A DNA stretch of 64,000 nucleotides. It comes from an uncultured Lachnospiraceae bacterium (lineage in GTDB: Bacteria > Bacillota > Clostridia > Lachnospirales > Lachnospiraceae). A program made the translations under genes and the position numbers. This document shows, piece by piece, positions 52,535 to 61,210 of the stretch. The stretch covers positions 36,629 through 100,628 of the forward strand of contig CAJUJL010000004.1 of assembly GCA_910586725.1 (NCBI GenBank), in the 5' to 3' direction. The notes under the pieces are model-generated. The model worked only from the letters and a program-made list of their open reading frames with translations. It did no database searches and was not told where the DNA came from. Position 1 is the first letter of the stretch. Each line of letters begins with the position of its first letter.

Positions 52535-53287
52535 TTAGGCCGCATCCTCTAATTTAGCCGTTAAAATCATGCCGATTTCCGAAGTTGCAAATTCTTCCAG
52601 CCGTTGTACCCAGTTTTGCTTTTCATATAAAAATTCCCGTATTGTTTTTGCGTCAAAAATGCCTTCGCTTACGCCCATGGAATACAGGGGCAAATCATTC
52701 CCATCCTGCTTTTGCCAGTGGGAAAGCAGCGCAAACATCTCCATAGCGGACGCATCTTTTGGATCCACGGAATGAACGGCAATCGAATACGTCTTTTTCT
52801 CTTCTTCGTATTCCACGCCGATTTCAACCACCGGATTTTCGGCCGTGGAATCTTTTGCATATCTTGCATAATAAATACCGTTGCCGCAGCTCCCCAGGCC
52901 CAAAATGCCGGATGTCAGTTCTCCTTTCCGATACTGCGCCTCTATAGGTCCATCTTCTGTTTCAACAATTACCGGATCATACATCAGGCTTCGCATAGCA
53001 TAGTACGCCTGCATCGTCTGCTGATACCCCTTCATTTCTCCGGAATTTCTCTGCGATTCCCTTGATGCAAGAGCCTCTTCCAAATAATTTAACCGTTCAT
53101 TTGGATCCTCCGGCTCTTTCATAAAATCAAACGCTCCTTCCTCTACTTTTCCCTCTTCCAGAAATTCTTTCAAAAGCTGCTGCATTTCATCATAAGTCGC
53201 ATTGGAAGGATCAATTTCGGGAGCCGTTTTTTTCCTGCCATGATACGCTGCTCCCAAAAAACCTTTTTGCATTTGTCCGATTAACAT
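52535..53287 (-). CDS. Conserved-looking protein of unknown function
   Basis: The 250-residue protein has no signal peptide or membrane helix. It is acidic, with a helical N-terminal half (about 25-100, TYDEMQQLLKEFLEEGK). An alpha/beta half (about 105-250) follows, with YYARYAKDSTAENPVVEIGVEY and MFALLSHWQKQDGNDLPLYS. I recognise no family. ATG 53287 has AAGGAGG three to four bases away, close but usable. It is framed by the rnf hairpin upstream and its own terminator downstream, so it is monocistronic. Confidence 0.7.
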   Translation of the reverse strand: MLIGQMQKGFLGAAYHGRKKTAPEIDPSNATYDEMQQLLKEFLEEGKVEEGAFDFMKEPEDPNERLNYLEEALASRESQRNSGEMKGYQQTMQAYYAMRSLMYDPVIVETEDGPIEAQYRKGELTSGILGLGSCGNGIYYARYAKDSTAENPVVEIGVEYEEEKKTYSIAVHSVDPKDASAMEMFALLSHWQKQDGNDLPLYSMGVSEGIFDAKTIREFLYEKQNWVQRLEEFATSEIGMILTAKLEDAA

Positions 53288-53385
53288 AACCCTCCTTTCT
53301 GCAATCCTTCTGTCTGTCCGGATTGCTCCGCTTCCCGATTTGGTCCAAGCGGTTAAAACTTCGATTAACAGTTACATAACGCAAA

Positions 53386-53430
53386 GAAAGCATCAAATTT
53401 CACATTCCATCCATGAAATTTAATGCTTTC
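53386..53430 (-). terminator. Hairpin ending the rnf operon
   Basis: GAAAGCATTAAATTTCA pairs with TGAAATTTGATGCTTTC on the minus strand (17 pairs, one mismatch, 11-base loop) followed by TTTGC. The T-tract is weak but the stem is long. Confidence 0.7.
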
Positions 53431-53488
53431 CCTAGCTGTTTCATATATCGGTATTTTTGATTATTTACTTAATAGAAAAACCGTTTCC

Positions 53489-54280
53489 CTACAGAATAAT
53501 CTTCTTCGGACACTTCTCGGCGCAGACGCCGCATCCGGTACATTTCTTCTGGTCAATATGCGCAATGTTATCCACTACATGAACCGCATCCGCCTCGCAG
53601 TTCTTTTCACATAACTTACATCCGATACAGCCTACCGAACAGGCCTTCATCACATCTTTTCCTTTATCTTTGGAGTTACACTGCACCAAATGCTTTGATT
53701 CATACGGCACAAGTTCGATCAGATTCTTTGGACATGCAGCTACGCATTTGCCGCAGGCCTTACATGCTTCCCGATCCACAACCGCAATGCCGTCTACGAT
53801 ATGTACCGCATCAAACGGACACGCTTTGACACAGCTTCCATAGCCAAGGCATCCGTAATTACAGCTTTTCGGTCCGCCGCCCGGCACAAAGGCCATCGCG
53901 CCGCAGTCTTCTACGCCCGTATAATTGTAATCTCTGTTAGCCTTCTCACAGGTTCCGGCGCATTTTACAAAAGCCGTCATCCTCGTGCCTTCACCTGCGG
54001 CAACACCCATAATATCTCCGATTTTTGCGGCAACCGGATCTCCTCCGACCGGACACTGGCCAACCGGAGCTTCTCCTTTTACAATCGCAGCCGCAAGTCC
54101 GGAACATCCTGCATAACCGCAGCCGCCGCAGTTATTGCCCGGAAGAACGCCTAAAATCGCTTCTTCCCTTTCGTCTACTTCCACCTTGAATTTTTCTCCG
54201 GAAATTCCAAGGAAAAATCCAATAAAAATACCAACGCCGCCGACAATGATGGCTGCAATGATAATTGCCTGTATACTCAT
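53489..54280 (-). CDS. rnfB: Rnf complex subunit RnfB (ferredoxin-type electron entry)
   Basis: RnfB accepts electrons from ferredoxin for the Rnf ferredoxin:NAD oxidoreductase, which pumps Na+ or H+. The 263-residue protein has an N-terminal membrane anchor (about 5-27). A four-cysteine cluster site follows (GNNCGGCGYAGCSG), and three further CxxCxxCxxxCP ferredoxin motifs lie at the C terminus (CKACGKCVAACP, CIGCKLCEKNC, CTGCGVCAEKCP). Last gene of the operon. Confidence 0.97.
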   Translation of the reverse strand: MSIQAIIIAAIIVGGVGIFIGFFLGISGEKFKVEVDEREEAILGVLPGNNCGGCGYAGCSGLAAAIVKGEAPVGQCPVGGDPVAAKIGDIMGVAAGEGTRMTAFVKCAGTCEKANRDYNYTGVEDCGAMAFVPGGGPKSCNYGCLGYGSCVKACPFDAVHIVDGIAVVDREACKACGKCVAACPKNLIELVPYESKHLVQCNSKDKGKDVMKACSVGCIGCKLCEKNCEADAVHVVDNIAHIDQKKCTGCGVCAEKCPKKIIL

Positions 54281-54293
54281 CTTCTCTTTCCTC

Positions 54294-54869
54294 CTAAATC
54301 ATTCCTGAGAATCCCATAAACGCAATTGACATCAGACAGGCTGTAATTAACACGATTGCCGTGCCCTGGAAAGGTTTCGGGATGTCATTGTATTCAATTT
54401 TTTCACGAATTCCGGCCATAATACAGATTGCGATAAAAAATCCGCCCGCCGTTGCCAGTCCGTTTACCACGCTTTCCAAAATACCATACTCTTTTGTTAC
54501 ATTCGTCAAAGCAACGCCAAGCACCGCACAGTTCGTCGTAATGAGAGGAAGATATACGCCAAGGCTTTCATACAAAGACGGCATGGATTTTTTCAAAAAC
54601 ATTTCCACAAACTGAACCAGCGCCGCGATTACAAGAATAAACACGATTGTCTGAAGATACCTGGTATCCGTGGGCATTAAAATAAATTTATAGATCAAAG
54701 ACGTAACGAACGAAGCGATGCCGATTACGAAGATAACGGCGCCTCCCATTCCGGCAGCCGTCTCCGTTTTCTTAGATACGCCTAAAAACGGGCAGATACC
54801 CAAAAACTGGCTCAAAACAACGTTGTTGACAATTGCGGAACCAATTGCAATTAAAATTAATGTTTTCAT
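54294..54869 (-). CDS. rnfA: Rnf complex membrane subunit RnfA
   Basis: The 191-residue protein has six predicted membrane helices and the conserved NNVVLSQFLGICPFLGVSK and NCAVLGVALTNV, with the cysteines that hold the intramembrane iron-sulfur cluster shared with RnfE. It is 13 bases upstream of rnfB and 14 downstream of rnfE. Confidence 0.97.
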   Translation of the reverse strand: MKTLILIAIGSAIVNNVVLSQFLGICPFLGVSKKTETAAGMGGAVIFVIGIASFVTSLIYKFILMPTDTRYLQTIVFILVIAALVQFVEMFLKKSMPSLYESLGVYLPLITTNCAVLGVALTNVTKEYGILESVVNGLATAGGFFIAICIMAGIREKIEYNDIPKPFQGTAIVLITACLMSIAFMGFSGMI

Positions 54870-54883
54870 CCGTATCGATCCCC

Positions 54884-55579
54884 CTATTCTGATTTTTTAC
54901 CGGTGCACATTGCGGACTGGCCGCAGGATGCACAATCCCCTGTCAGACAGCCGGAAGGCGCTGCAAGCGGCTTGCCCTTTGCATCCATCTTCTCCCTGAC
55001 AATATTCATAATAGCTACCAAAAATGCAAGCACAAGGAATGCTCCCGGCGCCATAACGAAAATCGTAATCGGCGTAAACCAGTCAAGGGAAAAAACCTGC
55101 ACGCCAAAAATCTGGCCCGCGCCAAGAATCTCGCGGATGATTCCGATACAGGTAAGTCCAAACGTAAATCCAAGTCCCATACCGATTCCGTCAAACACAG
55201 ACGGCATAACCGGATTTTTGGACGCATAGCTTTCCGCACGTCCAAGAATAATACAGTTTACTACAATCAGCGGAATATACACGCCAAGCTGCACGGCAAG
55301 AGCCGGCGTATACGCTTTCATTAAAAATTCCACCACCGTAACAAGCGATGCCACGATTACAATAAAGGCCGGCATACGCACGCCGTCCGGAATGACTTTG
55401 CGGAAAACGGAAATCAACAGATTCGAAAAAACAAGCACCAATGTCGTTGAAAGCCCCATACCCAGTCCGTTCATCGCAGACGTTGTAACCGCAAGCGTCG
55501 GACACATGCCAAGCATCAGTACAAACGTGGGATTTTCTTTGATCAAACCATTTACCAAACGTTCTGTATATTTATTCAT
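54884..55579 (-). CDS. rnfE: Rnf complex membrane subunit RnfE
   Basis: The 231-residue protein has about six membrane helices, with NPTFVLMLGMCPTLAVTTSA and VNCIILGRAESYASKN, the RnfA/RnfE signature with cluster-ligating cysteines. A cysteine-rich C-terminal tail (CLTGDCASCGQSAMC) is less usual and may bind metal. Start overlaps the rnfG stop by one base. Confidence 0.95.
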   Translation of the reverse strand: MNKYTERLVNGLIKENPTFVLMLGMCPTLAVTTSAMNGLGMGLSTTLVLVFSNLLISVFRKVIPDGVRMPAFIVIVASLVTVVEFLMKAYTPALAVQLGVYIPLIVVNCIILGRAESYASKNPVMPSVFDGIGMGLGFTFGLTCIGIIREILGAGQIFGVQVFSLDWFTPITIFVMAPGAFLVLAFLVAIMNIVREKMDAKGKPLAAPSGCLTGDCASCGQSAMCTGKKSE

Positions 55580-56187
55580 TATTGTGCGCCTCCTTCCAAA
55601 ACATTACGGAAGTATGTCATACATGCATTGACTCCTTTTGTCATAGCGTTTGATGTAATCGTCGCGCCGGAAATGGCTTCGATCTCGCTGTCGGAAGCCG
55701 GAGCCTGTTTTACAAGCTCAAACGCTTCTACCTGTTTTCCGGAAAACTGGCCGGAAAAATCTTCGCCTTTTGCCTTATCGCCAAGACCCGGCGTCTCTGC
55801 AATGCTCGTAATGGAGTACCCGTTTACGGTGCCGTCGTTCTGAATTCCCACGGAAAATGTAATATTCGCCTGGCTGGCGTCTTTGGCCGTTACCGTGACT
55901 ACATATCCAAGCAAGTTACCGCCCGCGTCTTTGGCTGTCTGCACGCCGACGATTTCATCATCAAATCCGTTCTCTTCCATCAAAGCATCTGCTTTCGCCT
56001 GATCAAATTCTTTGTACTCTTCAAATTCCGCTTCTGGAAATACTTTCTCATAGGCTGCGTCTGCAGCGGCCTTATCCGCCGCAGCGATCGGCTCTTTTGT
56101 TATATCGTAGACAAGACCCAGCACAAAGCCTAACACCAGGGTAAACGCAGTTAAAATCAGCGCGTCATGCACAATTTTTTTATTCAT
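55579..56187 (-). CDS. rnfG: Rnf complex flavoprotein subunit RnfG
   Basis: The 202-residue subunit has one membrane helix (about 8-28) and an extracytoplasmic FMN-binding domain. The motif SGATITS at 173-179 offers Thr176 as the covalent FMN site attached by ApbE. It overlaps rnfD by eight bases and rnfE by one. Confidence 0.96.
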   Translation of the reverse strand: MNKKIVHDALILTAFTLVLGFVLGLVYDITKEPIAAADKAAADAAYEKVFPEAEFEEYKEFDQAKADALMEENGFDDEIVGVQTAKDAGGNLLGYVVTVTAKDASQANITFSVGIQNDGTVNGYSITSIAETPGLGDKAKGEDFSGQFSGKQVEAFELVKQAPASDSEIEAISGATITSNAMTKGVNACMTYFRNVLEGGAQ

Positions 56188-57121
56188 GCTTTTTTCCCTC
56201 CTTTACCAGTCCAAAAGCTCTGGGAACTGTGATTTTTTCAATCATCGGCGTCAGAAGGTTGCTTAAGATAATCGCAAAAGAAACGCCTTCTGCATTTGCC
56301 CCATACATACGGAACACTCCGGTCAGTATGCCAAGACAAATACCAAAAAGTATTTTACCGCCCGGTGTAATCGGAGACGTCACATAATCTGTCGCCATAA
56401 AAAACGCGCCCAGCATCAGGCCGCCGCCGCACAGCTGCGCCGTAATATAATTCGCGTCAAATCCATGACCCCCGAACAGCAACAGGAAAATCACAAATGT
56501 AATGATATAAGTTCCCGGAATCTTAAGATCGATTACGCCTAATAAAATCAGAATAACGGCTCCGATTAAAATCGCAATCGCAGAAGTCTCTCCGATTGTA
56601 CCGGCAGTCCGTCCGATCAGCATATCCATCGTATTCACCGCTTCATCGTTTCGCATCAAAGCAAGCGGCGTCGCTCCCGTATAATCATCGATCGCAAATT
56701 TTGTCATATCCGCTGCAAATGCAATCAAAAGAAAGCATCTTGCGCCAAGCGCCGGGTTCATAAAGTTCTGTCCCAGTCCGCCAAACATCATCTTAACAAT
56801 CACGATTGCAAATACGCCGCCAATCACGGCCTCCCACCACGGCAGCGTCGCCGGAAGGTTTAATGCCAAAAGCAGTCCCGTTACGACTGCACTGAAATCG
56901 TTTATCGTGCTTTTTTTATGTACAATCTTCTCAAATACCCATTCGCTGGCCACACAGCTTGCGATAGTAACAAGAATCAAAATCAACGCCCGGTATCCAA
57001 AATTGTATATGCCAAAGAAAGTAGTCGGCAGCAACGCAAGAATCACATATAACATAATTCGGCTGCTGGTATCTTTGGATCGTACATGGGGTGATGATGA
57101 CACATTATATAAATCACTCAC
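56180..57121 (-). CDS. rnfD: Rnf complex membrane subunit RnfD
   Basis: The 313-residue polytopic protein has SSSPHVRSKDTSSRIM at the N terminus, NPALGARCFLLIAFA, and TGATPLALM with Thr151 as the covalent FMN site. It carries the ion path together with RnfE/A. The start is GTG at 57121 with GAGGTGG six bases upstream. Confidence 0.96.
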   Translation of the reverse strand: MSDLYNVSSSPHVRSKDTSSRIMLYVILALLPTTFFGIYNFGYRALILILVTIASCVASEWVFEKIVHKKSTINDFSAVVTGLLLALNLPATLPWWEAVIGGVFAIVIVKMMFGGLGQNFMNPALGARCFLLIAFAADMTKFAIDDYTGATPLALMRNDEAVNTMDMLIGRTAGTIGETSAIAILIGAVILILLGVIDLKIPGTYIITFVIFLLLFGGHGFDANYITAQLCGGGLMLGAFFMATDYVTSPITPGGKILFGICLGILTGVFRMYGANAEGVSFAIILSNLLTPMIEKITVPRAFGLVKEGKKHE

Positions 57122-57154
57122 AAATATCCACCTCTTTCTATATGTTCGTATGCA

Positions 57155-58474
57155 CTACTTCTTTCTTTTTGCCGCAAGCGTCTGCTTTTTCATTGTCTTA
57201 ACCGACTGCGCCAGCGGCCGCTTTGCCGGACAAACGTAACTGCAGCTTCCGCATTCCACACACTCCAGCCCGTGCCACTTCTCAAACAGCCCGCTTTGTC
57301 CGCGCTCGCCATAATCGGCCAGCCTGGAAGGGATCAAAAGCTCCGGACAAGCTTCTACGCAGCGTCCGCAATTGATACACGCGGTACTCTCATACTCCGC
57401 CACCTCGTCTTTTGTAAAGCACAAAAGGGAGGACGTGGTCTTTGTCGTCGGCACATTTATGTCGAACATGGCAAAGCCCATCATAGGGCCTCCTGCAATC
57501 ATTTTTTTGCATTCCGTCTGAAATCCGCCCGCCGCTTCTAAAAGCTCCTGGTAATTTGTTCCGATGCAGATATAAAAATTCTGCGGATCTACAATGGCGT
57601 TGCCCGTTACGGTAAAAATGCGGTTCATTAACGGCTGTCCAAGCACAACTGCATTATATACGGCCACAAGCGTCTCCACATTGTCCACGATGCATCCCGC
57701 GTCCGCCGGAAGCATTCTGGAATTGATGGAGCGTTTGGTCACAGCGTAAATCAACTGACGCTCGCCGCCCTGCGGGTATTTCGTTTTCAGCTCCGCTACT
57801 TCCATACGGGAATCGCCGTCCGTCAGTTCTTTTAATTTGGCAATACAGTCCGGCTTGTTGTCCTCCACGCCAAATACGCCTTTTGCATTTGGAAAAAGCT
57901 GTAACACGATTTTCATGCCCGCCACAAGCTTTTCCGGCTGTTCAATCATTCTGCGGTAATCAGACGTTAAATACGGCTCGCACTCCGCACAGTTTGCAAT
58001 GATGTATTCAATTTTATCCGGTTCTTTTGGAGAAAGCTTAACATGAGTCGGAAATCCCGCCCCGCCCATGCCGACAATGCCGGCTTCTTTGATTTTGCCA
58101 ATGATTGTTTCATTTGAAAGAGAAGAAGCGTCTTCTGTTTTCTGATATTCCACCTCTTTCATCTCGCCATCGCTTTCAATGACGATAGACTTTACCATAT
58201 CTCCGACAGTTACGCGGCGCGGCTCTATTGCCTTTACCGTTCCGGATACGGATGCGTAAATCGGCGCGGATACAAAACCGCCCGCTTCCGCAATTTTCTG
58301 GCCCCTTAACACGGTATCGCCAACAGCAACTATAGGACTTGCAGGTGCGCCGATATGCTGCGAAAGCGGATACACCAGCTCGCCCTTGGGCAATAATTCG
58401 CGGATTGGCTTATCTTTGGACAAGTCTTTGCCATCGTAAGGATGGACGCCGCCTTTAAATGTCATAAAACCCAT
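57155..58474 (-). CDS. rnfC: Rnf complex subunit RnfC (NADH module)
   Basis: The 439-residue peripheral subunit binds NADH and FMN (KGGVHPYDGK; GMGGAGFPTHVKLSP; NCAECEPYLTSDY) and has two 4Fe-4S motifs at the C terminus (CINCGRCVEACP and CVECGSCSYVCP). It is the first gene of rnfCDGEAB and follows a predicted promoter. Confidence 0.97.
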   Translation of the reverse strand: MGFMTFKGGVHPYDGKDLSKDKPIRELLPKGELVYPLSQHIGAPASPIVAVGDTVLRGQKIAEAGGFVSAPIYASVSGTVKAIEPRRVTVGDMVKSIVIESDGEMKEVEYQKTEDASSLSNETIIGKIKEAGIVGMGGAGFPTHVKLSPKEPDKIEYIIANCAECEPYLTSDYRRMIEQPEKLVAGMKIVLQLFPNAKGVFGVEDNKPDCIAKLKELTDGDSRMEVAELKTKYPQGGERQLIYAVTKRSINSRMLPADAGCIVDNVETLVAVYNAVVLGQPLMNRIFTVTGNAIVDPQNFYICIGTNYQELLEAAGGFQTECKKMIAGGPMMGFAMFDINVPTTKTTSSLLCFTKDEVAEYESTACINCGRCVEACPELLIPSRLADYGERGQSGLFEKWHGLECVECGSCSYVCPAKRPLAQSVKTMKKQTLAAKRKK

Positions 58475-58538
58475 TTTTCGTGCCTCACTTTCTTAAATAT
58501 TCATTTATTTTTTATTAAAATAAAAAATTCTGTCTTAA

Positions 58539-58567
58539 ATTATAGCACAATCTGTCGATTTTTACAG
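58539..58567 (-). promoter_or_regulatory. Extended -10 promoter of the rnf operon
   Basis: On the minus strand CTGTAA (58562-58567), 17 bases and TATAAT (58539-58544), preceded by TGC as an extended -10. The -35 is weak. The leader is about 60 bases and AT-rich. Confidence 0.6.
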
Positions 58568-58589
58568 ACTGTTTTTGTATTTTTTTCGA

Positions 58590-58598
58590 TGCTATAAT
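58590..58598 (+). promoter_or_regulatory. Extended -10 element for the YprB-like gene
   Basis: TGCTATAAT on the plus strand, about 78 bases before the start codon, divergent from the rnf promoter; the two -10 boxes are about 50 bases apart. No clear -35. Confidence 0.5.
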
Positions 58599-58675
58599 AA
58601 TTTCAGCGTTATTGCGAATTTCCTGTTCCGCAACGCTTTACCCAATCAAAAACATTGCTAAGGAAAGGTCTTTTT

Positions 58676-59827
58676 ATGAAACAGATTCACAAAACCGTCC
58701 CCCTGCCAGACGACATGTATATCCGGCGTTACTTTCTGGAATCTTATGCTTTTTTTGATATAGAAACAACCGGATTTTCCAAAAAAACTTCCTTTGTATA
58801 TTTAATCGGCATGGCGGTCAGAACCCAAAATTCCATTCAGATTACCCAGTTTCTTGCCGAAAACCGCAGGGAAGAAGCCGAAATAATAGACGCTTTTTTC
58901 AAGGCGCTGCGTCCTTTTCAGACGCTGGTTTCTTTTAACGGACTAAATTTTGACCTTCCGTTTTTAAAATCCAGAGGACTGTTCCATAAACAATCCGACG
59001 ACTGGGATTCCTTTGATTTTTTCGATCTATATAAACTTACGGGAAAGTTGGCCAATCTATTCCAACTGCCGGACAAAAAGCAAAAATCCGTTGAAAAGTT
59101 TCTTGGCGTTGGCCGGGACGATTTGTTAAGCGGAGGCGAACTGATCCCCGTTTACTGCGCATATGAAAAACAGCGGGATTCCCATTTAGAACATCTTCTG
59201 CTTTTGCATAATTATGAAGACGTTCTTGGAATGACAAAATTGCTGTCGCTGCTTTCTTACCGTGATTTCTTTGAAAAGCCCGCAGACGTGGTTTCCGTTT
59301 CCAGAGAAACAAATCTTCCCTTTGGAAGCGCAGAAAAATCGTTTGAACTTCTTTTTACTTTAAACGCGCCCATGCCGTTTCCGCAAAAATTTTTATTTCA
59401 ATCTGACGTATGCAGTTTGATGTGCAGCGCATCTTCCGCCAAACTGCTGGTCAAAATTTTTTGCGGCGAATTAAAATATTATTATGATAATTATAAAGAT
59501 TATTATTATCTTCCGGATGAAGATATGGCCGTTCATAAAAGCGTCGCCGCTTTTGTAGACGCAGCGCATAAAAAAAAGGCGGCCGCAGCCACCTGTTATA
59601 CGAGAAAATGCGGAGAATTCCTGCCGCAAGAGAAAGGTTTGTTCACACCTGAATTTTATCCGGACAATAAGTCAGGCGTTTCTTACTTTGAATTAACGGA
59701 TGATTTCCTGGCTGATGCGGACGCGCTGCGCCGTTACGCCGGATGGCTTTTGAATTACTGCACGAGCAATAAACTGACAGTAAAGAAAAATAACGGAAAT
59801 CAGATTTCAGTCGGATATTCCCCCTGA
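58676..59827 (+). CDS. YprB-like ribonuclease H-fold 3'-5' exonuclease
   Basis: The 383-residue protein has a DEDD exonuclease domain: FFDIETTGF near residue 29, VSFNGLNFDLPFLKSRG in the middle and HNYEDVLGMTKL with the last acid. It matches the YprB exonuclease family, often encoded near DNA repair or replication genes. The C-terminal 190 residues are less conserved. ATG 58676 has AAGGAAAGG seven bases upstream. It overlaps the convergent purF by 28 bases. Confidence 0.85.
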   Translation: MKQIHKTVPLPDDMYIRRYFLESYAFFDIETTGFSKKTSFVYLIGMAVRTQNSIQITQFLAENRREEAEIIDAFFKALRPFQTLVSFNGLNFDLPFLKSRGLFHKQSDDWDSFDFFDLYKLTGKLANLFQLPDKKQKSVEKFLGVGRDDLLSGGELIPVYCAYEKQRDSHLEHLLLLHNYEDVLGMTKLLSLLSYRDFFEKPADVVSVSRETNLPFGSAEKSFELLFTLNAPMPFPQKFLFQSDVCSLMCSASSAKLLVKIFCGELKYYYDNYKDYYYLPDEDMAVHKSVAAFVDAAHKKKAAAATCYTRKCGEFLPQEKGLFTPEFYPDNKSGVSYFELTDDFLADADALRRYAGWLLNYCTSNKLTVKKNNGNQISVGYSP

Positions 59828-61167
59828 AAACAGGCGGCGCAATAATCCTCACTGTCTATCAGTTTATCAAGCTTTTCTATTGGCAAATATCCCAGAGAAT
59901 CCGCTCCAATCATCCGTGCAATCTCGTCCATACTATGATGGCATGCAATCAGGTTTTCTTCAGAATCAATATCCGTTCCATAATAACAGGGATATAAAAA
60001 TGGAGGAGAAGAAATTCTCATATGGATCTCTTTTGCTCCGGCATCACGCAAAAGCTTTACAATACGTTTGCTGGTCGTCCCTCTGACAATGGAATCATCA
60101 ATTAATACAACTCTTTTTCCGTCTATTGCCTTCCTGACAGGACTTAGCTTGATCCTGACCTTATCCAGACGTTCATTCTGTCCTGGAGAAATGAATGTCC
60201 TTCCAATATATTTATTTTTTATCAGTCCAATCCCATAAGGGATCCCGGATTTTCTCGCATACCCAAGCGCTGCATCCAATCCGCTGTCAGGAACGCCAAT
60301 CACAATATCCGCGCATTTGGGATAGCTCTCCGCCAGTAATTCTCCGGCCTTCATGCGGGATTCATGCACCGATATTCCATCTATAACAGAATCCGGCCTT
60401 GAGAAATAGATGTATTCAAAAATACAGGTCCTTCGCCTCTGCTTTTCACAGTGTTCTCTTCTTGATTCCACGCCTTTCTCCGTAAACACCAGAATCTCTC
60501 CCGGCAGCACGTCACGGATAAATTCCGCTCCTGCCGCTGACAACGCACAGCTTTCGGATGCAGCCACATATGCCCCGTCTGCCGTCTTTCCATAGCAAAG
60601 CGGACGAAACCCATATGGATCTCTTGCCGCAATCATTTTTGTGGAAGAAATCAACACCAACGAATACGCTCCTTCCAGTAAATTCATCGTATTGCTGACC
60701 GCTTCCTCAATGCTTGGCGTCACAAGCCTTTCTCTCGTAATCACATAAGCGATGGTTTCCGTATCACTGGTTGTATGGAAAATTGCTCCCGATAATTCCA
60801 GCTTATCGCGAAGCTTTAATGCATTGCTCAAATTTCCATTGTGCGCCAGCGCCATTTTTCCTTTCTGGTGATTAACTTCAATAGGCTGGCAGTTATTTCT
60901 TGTATTTCCTCCAGTTGTTCCATATCTTACATGCCCCACCGCTATATTACCCTTTGGAAAACGAGTCAGTATATCTTTAGAAAACACTTCACTGACAAGT
61001 CCCAGATCTTTATAGGAAGAAAATACGCCATTATCATTCACAACAATTCCACAGCTCTCCTGCCCTCTGTGCTGCAAGGCATATAGCCCATAATAAACAA
61101 TGCCCGCAGCATTTTTATTTTTTGTACCCATCACTCCGAATACGCCGCATTCCTCATGAATAGCCAT
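59800..61167 (-). CDS. purF: Amidophosphoribosyltransferase
   Basis: PurF commits PRPP and glutamine to purine synthesis. The 455-residue protein starts MAIHEECGVFGV: a short propeptide would be cleaved to expose Cys7 as the glutaminase nucleophile. The PRPP loop VVLIDDSIVRGTTSKRIV and the cysteines for a regulatory 4Fe-4S cluster (CIFEYIYFSRPDS, CYYGTD, CAACF) mark the Bacillus type. ATG 61167 has GGAGGG nine bases upstream; an extension to 61260 would overlap asnB. It is the only purine gene here and follows asnB. Confidence 0.96.
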   Translation of the reverse strand: MAIHEECGVFGVMGTKNKNAAGIVYYGLYALQHRGQESCGIVVNDNGVFSSYKDLGLVSEVFSKDILTRFPKGNIAVGHVRYGTTGGNTRNNCQPIEVNHQKGKMALAHNGNLSNALKLRDKLELSGAIFHTTSDTETIAYVITRERLVTPSIEEAVSNTMNLLEGAYSLVLISSTKMIAARDPYGFRPLCYGKTADGAYVAASESCALSAAGAEFIRDVLPGEILVFTEKGVESRREHCEKQRRRTCIFEYIYFSRPDSVIDGISVHESRMKAGELLAESYPKCADIVIGVPDSGLDAALGYARKSGIPYGIGLIKNKYIGRTFISPGQNERLDKVRIKLSPVRKAIDGKRVVLIDDSIVRGTTSKRIVKLLRDAGAKEIHMRISSPPFLYPCYYGTDIDSEENLIACHHSMDEIARMIGADSLGYLPIEKLDKLIDSEDYCAACFQGEYPTEI

Positions 61168-61210
61168 AACCTTATTCCCTCCTGCCGCAAATAATAATTT
61201 TGAGAAAACG

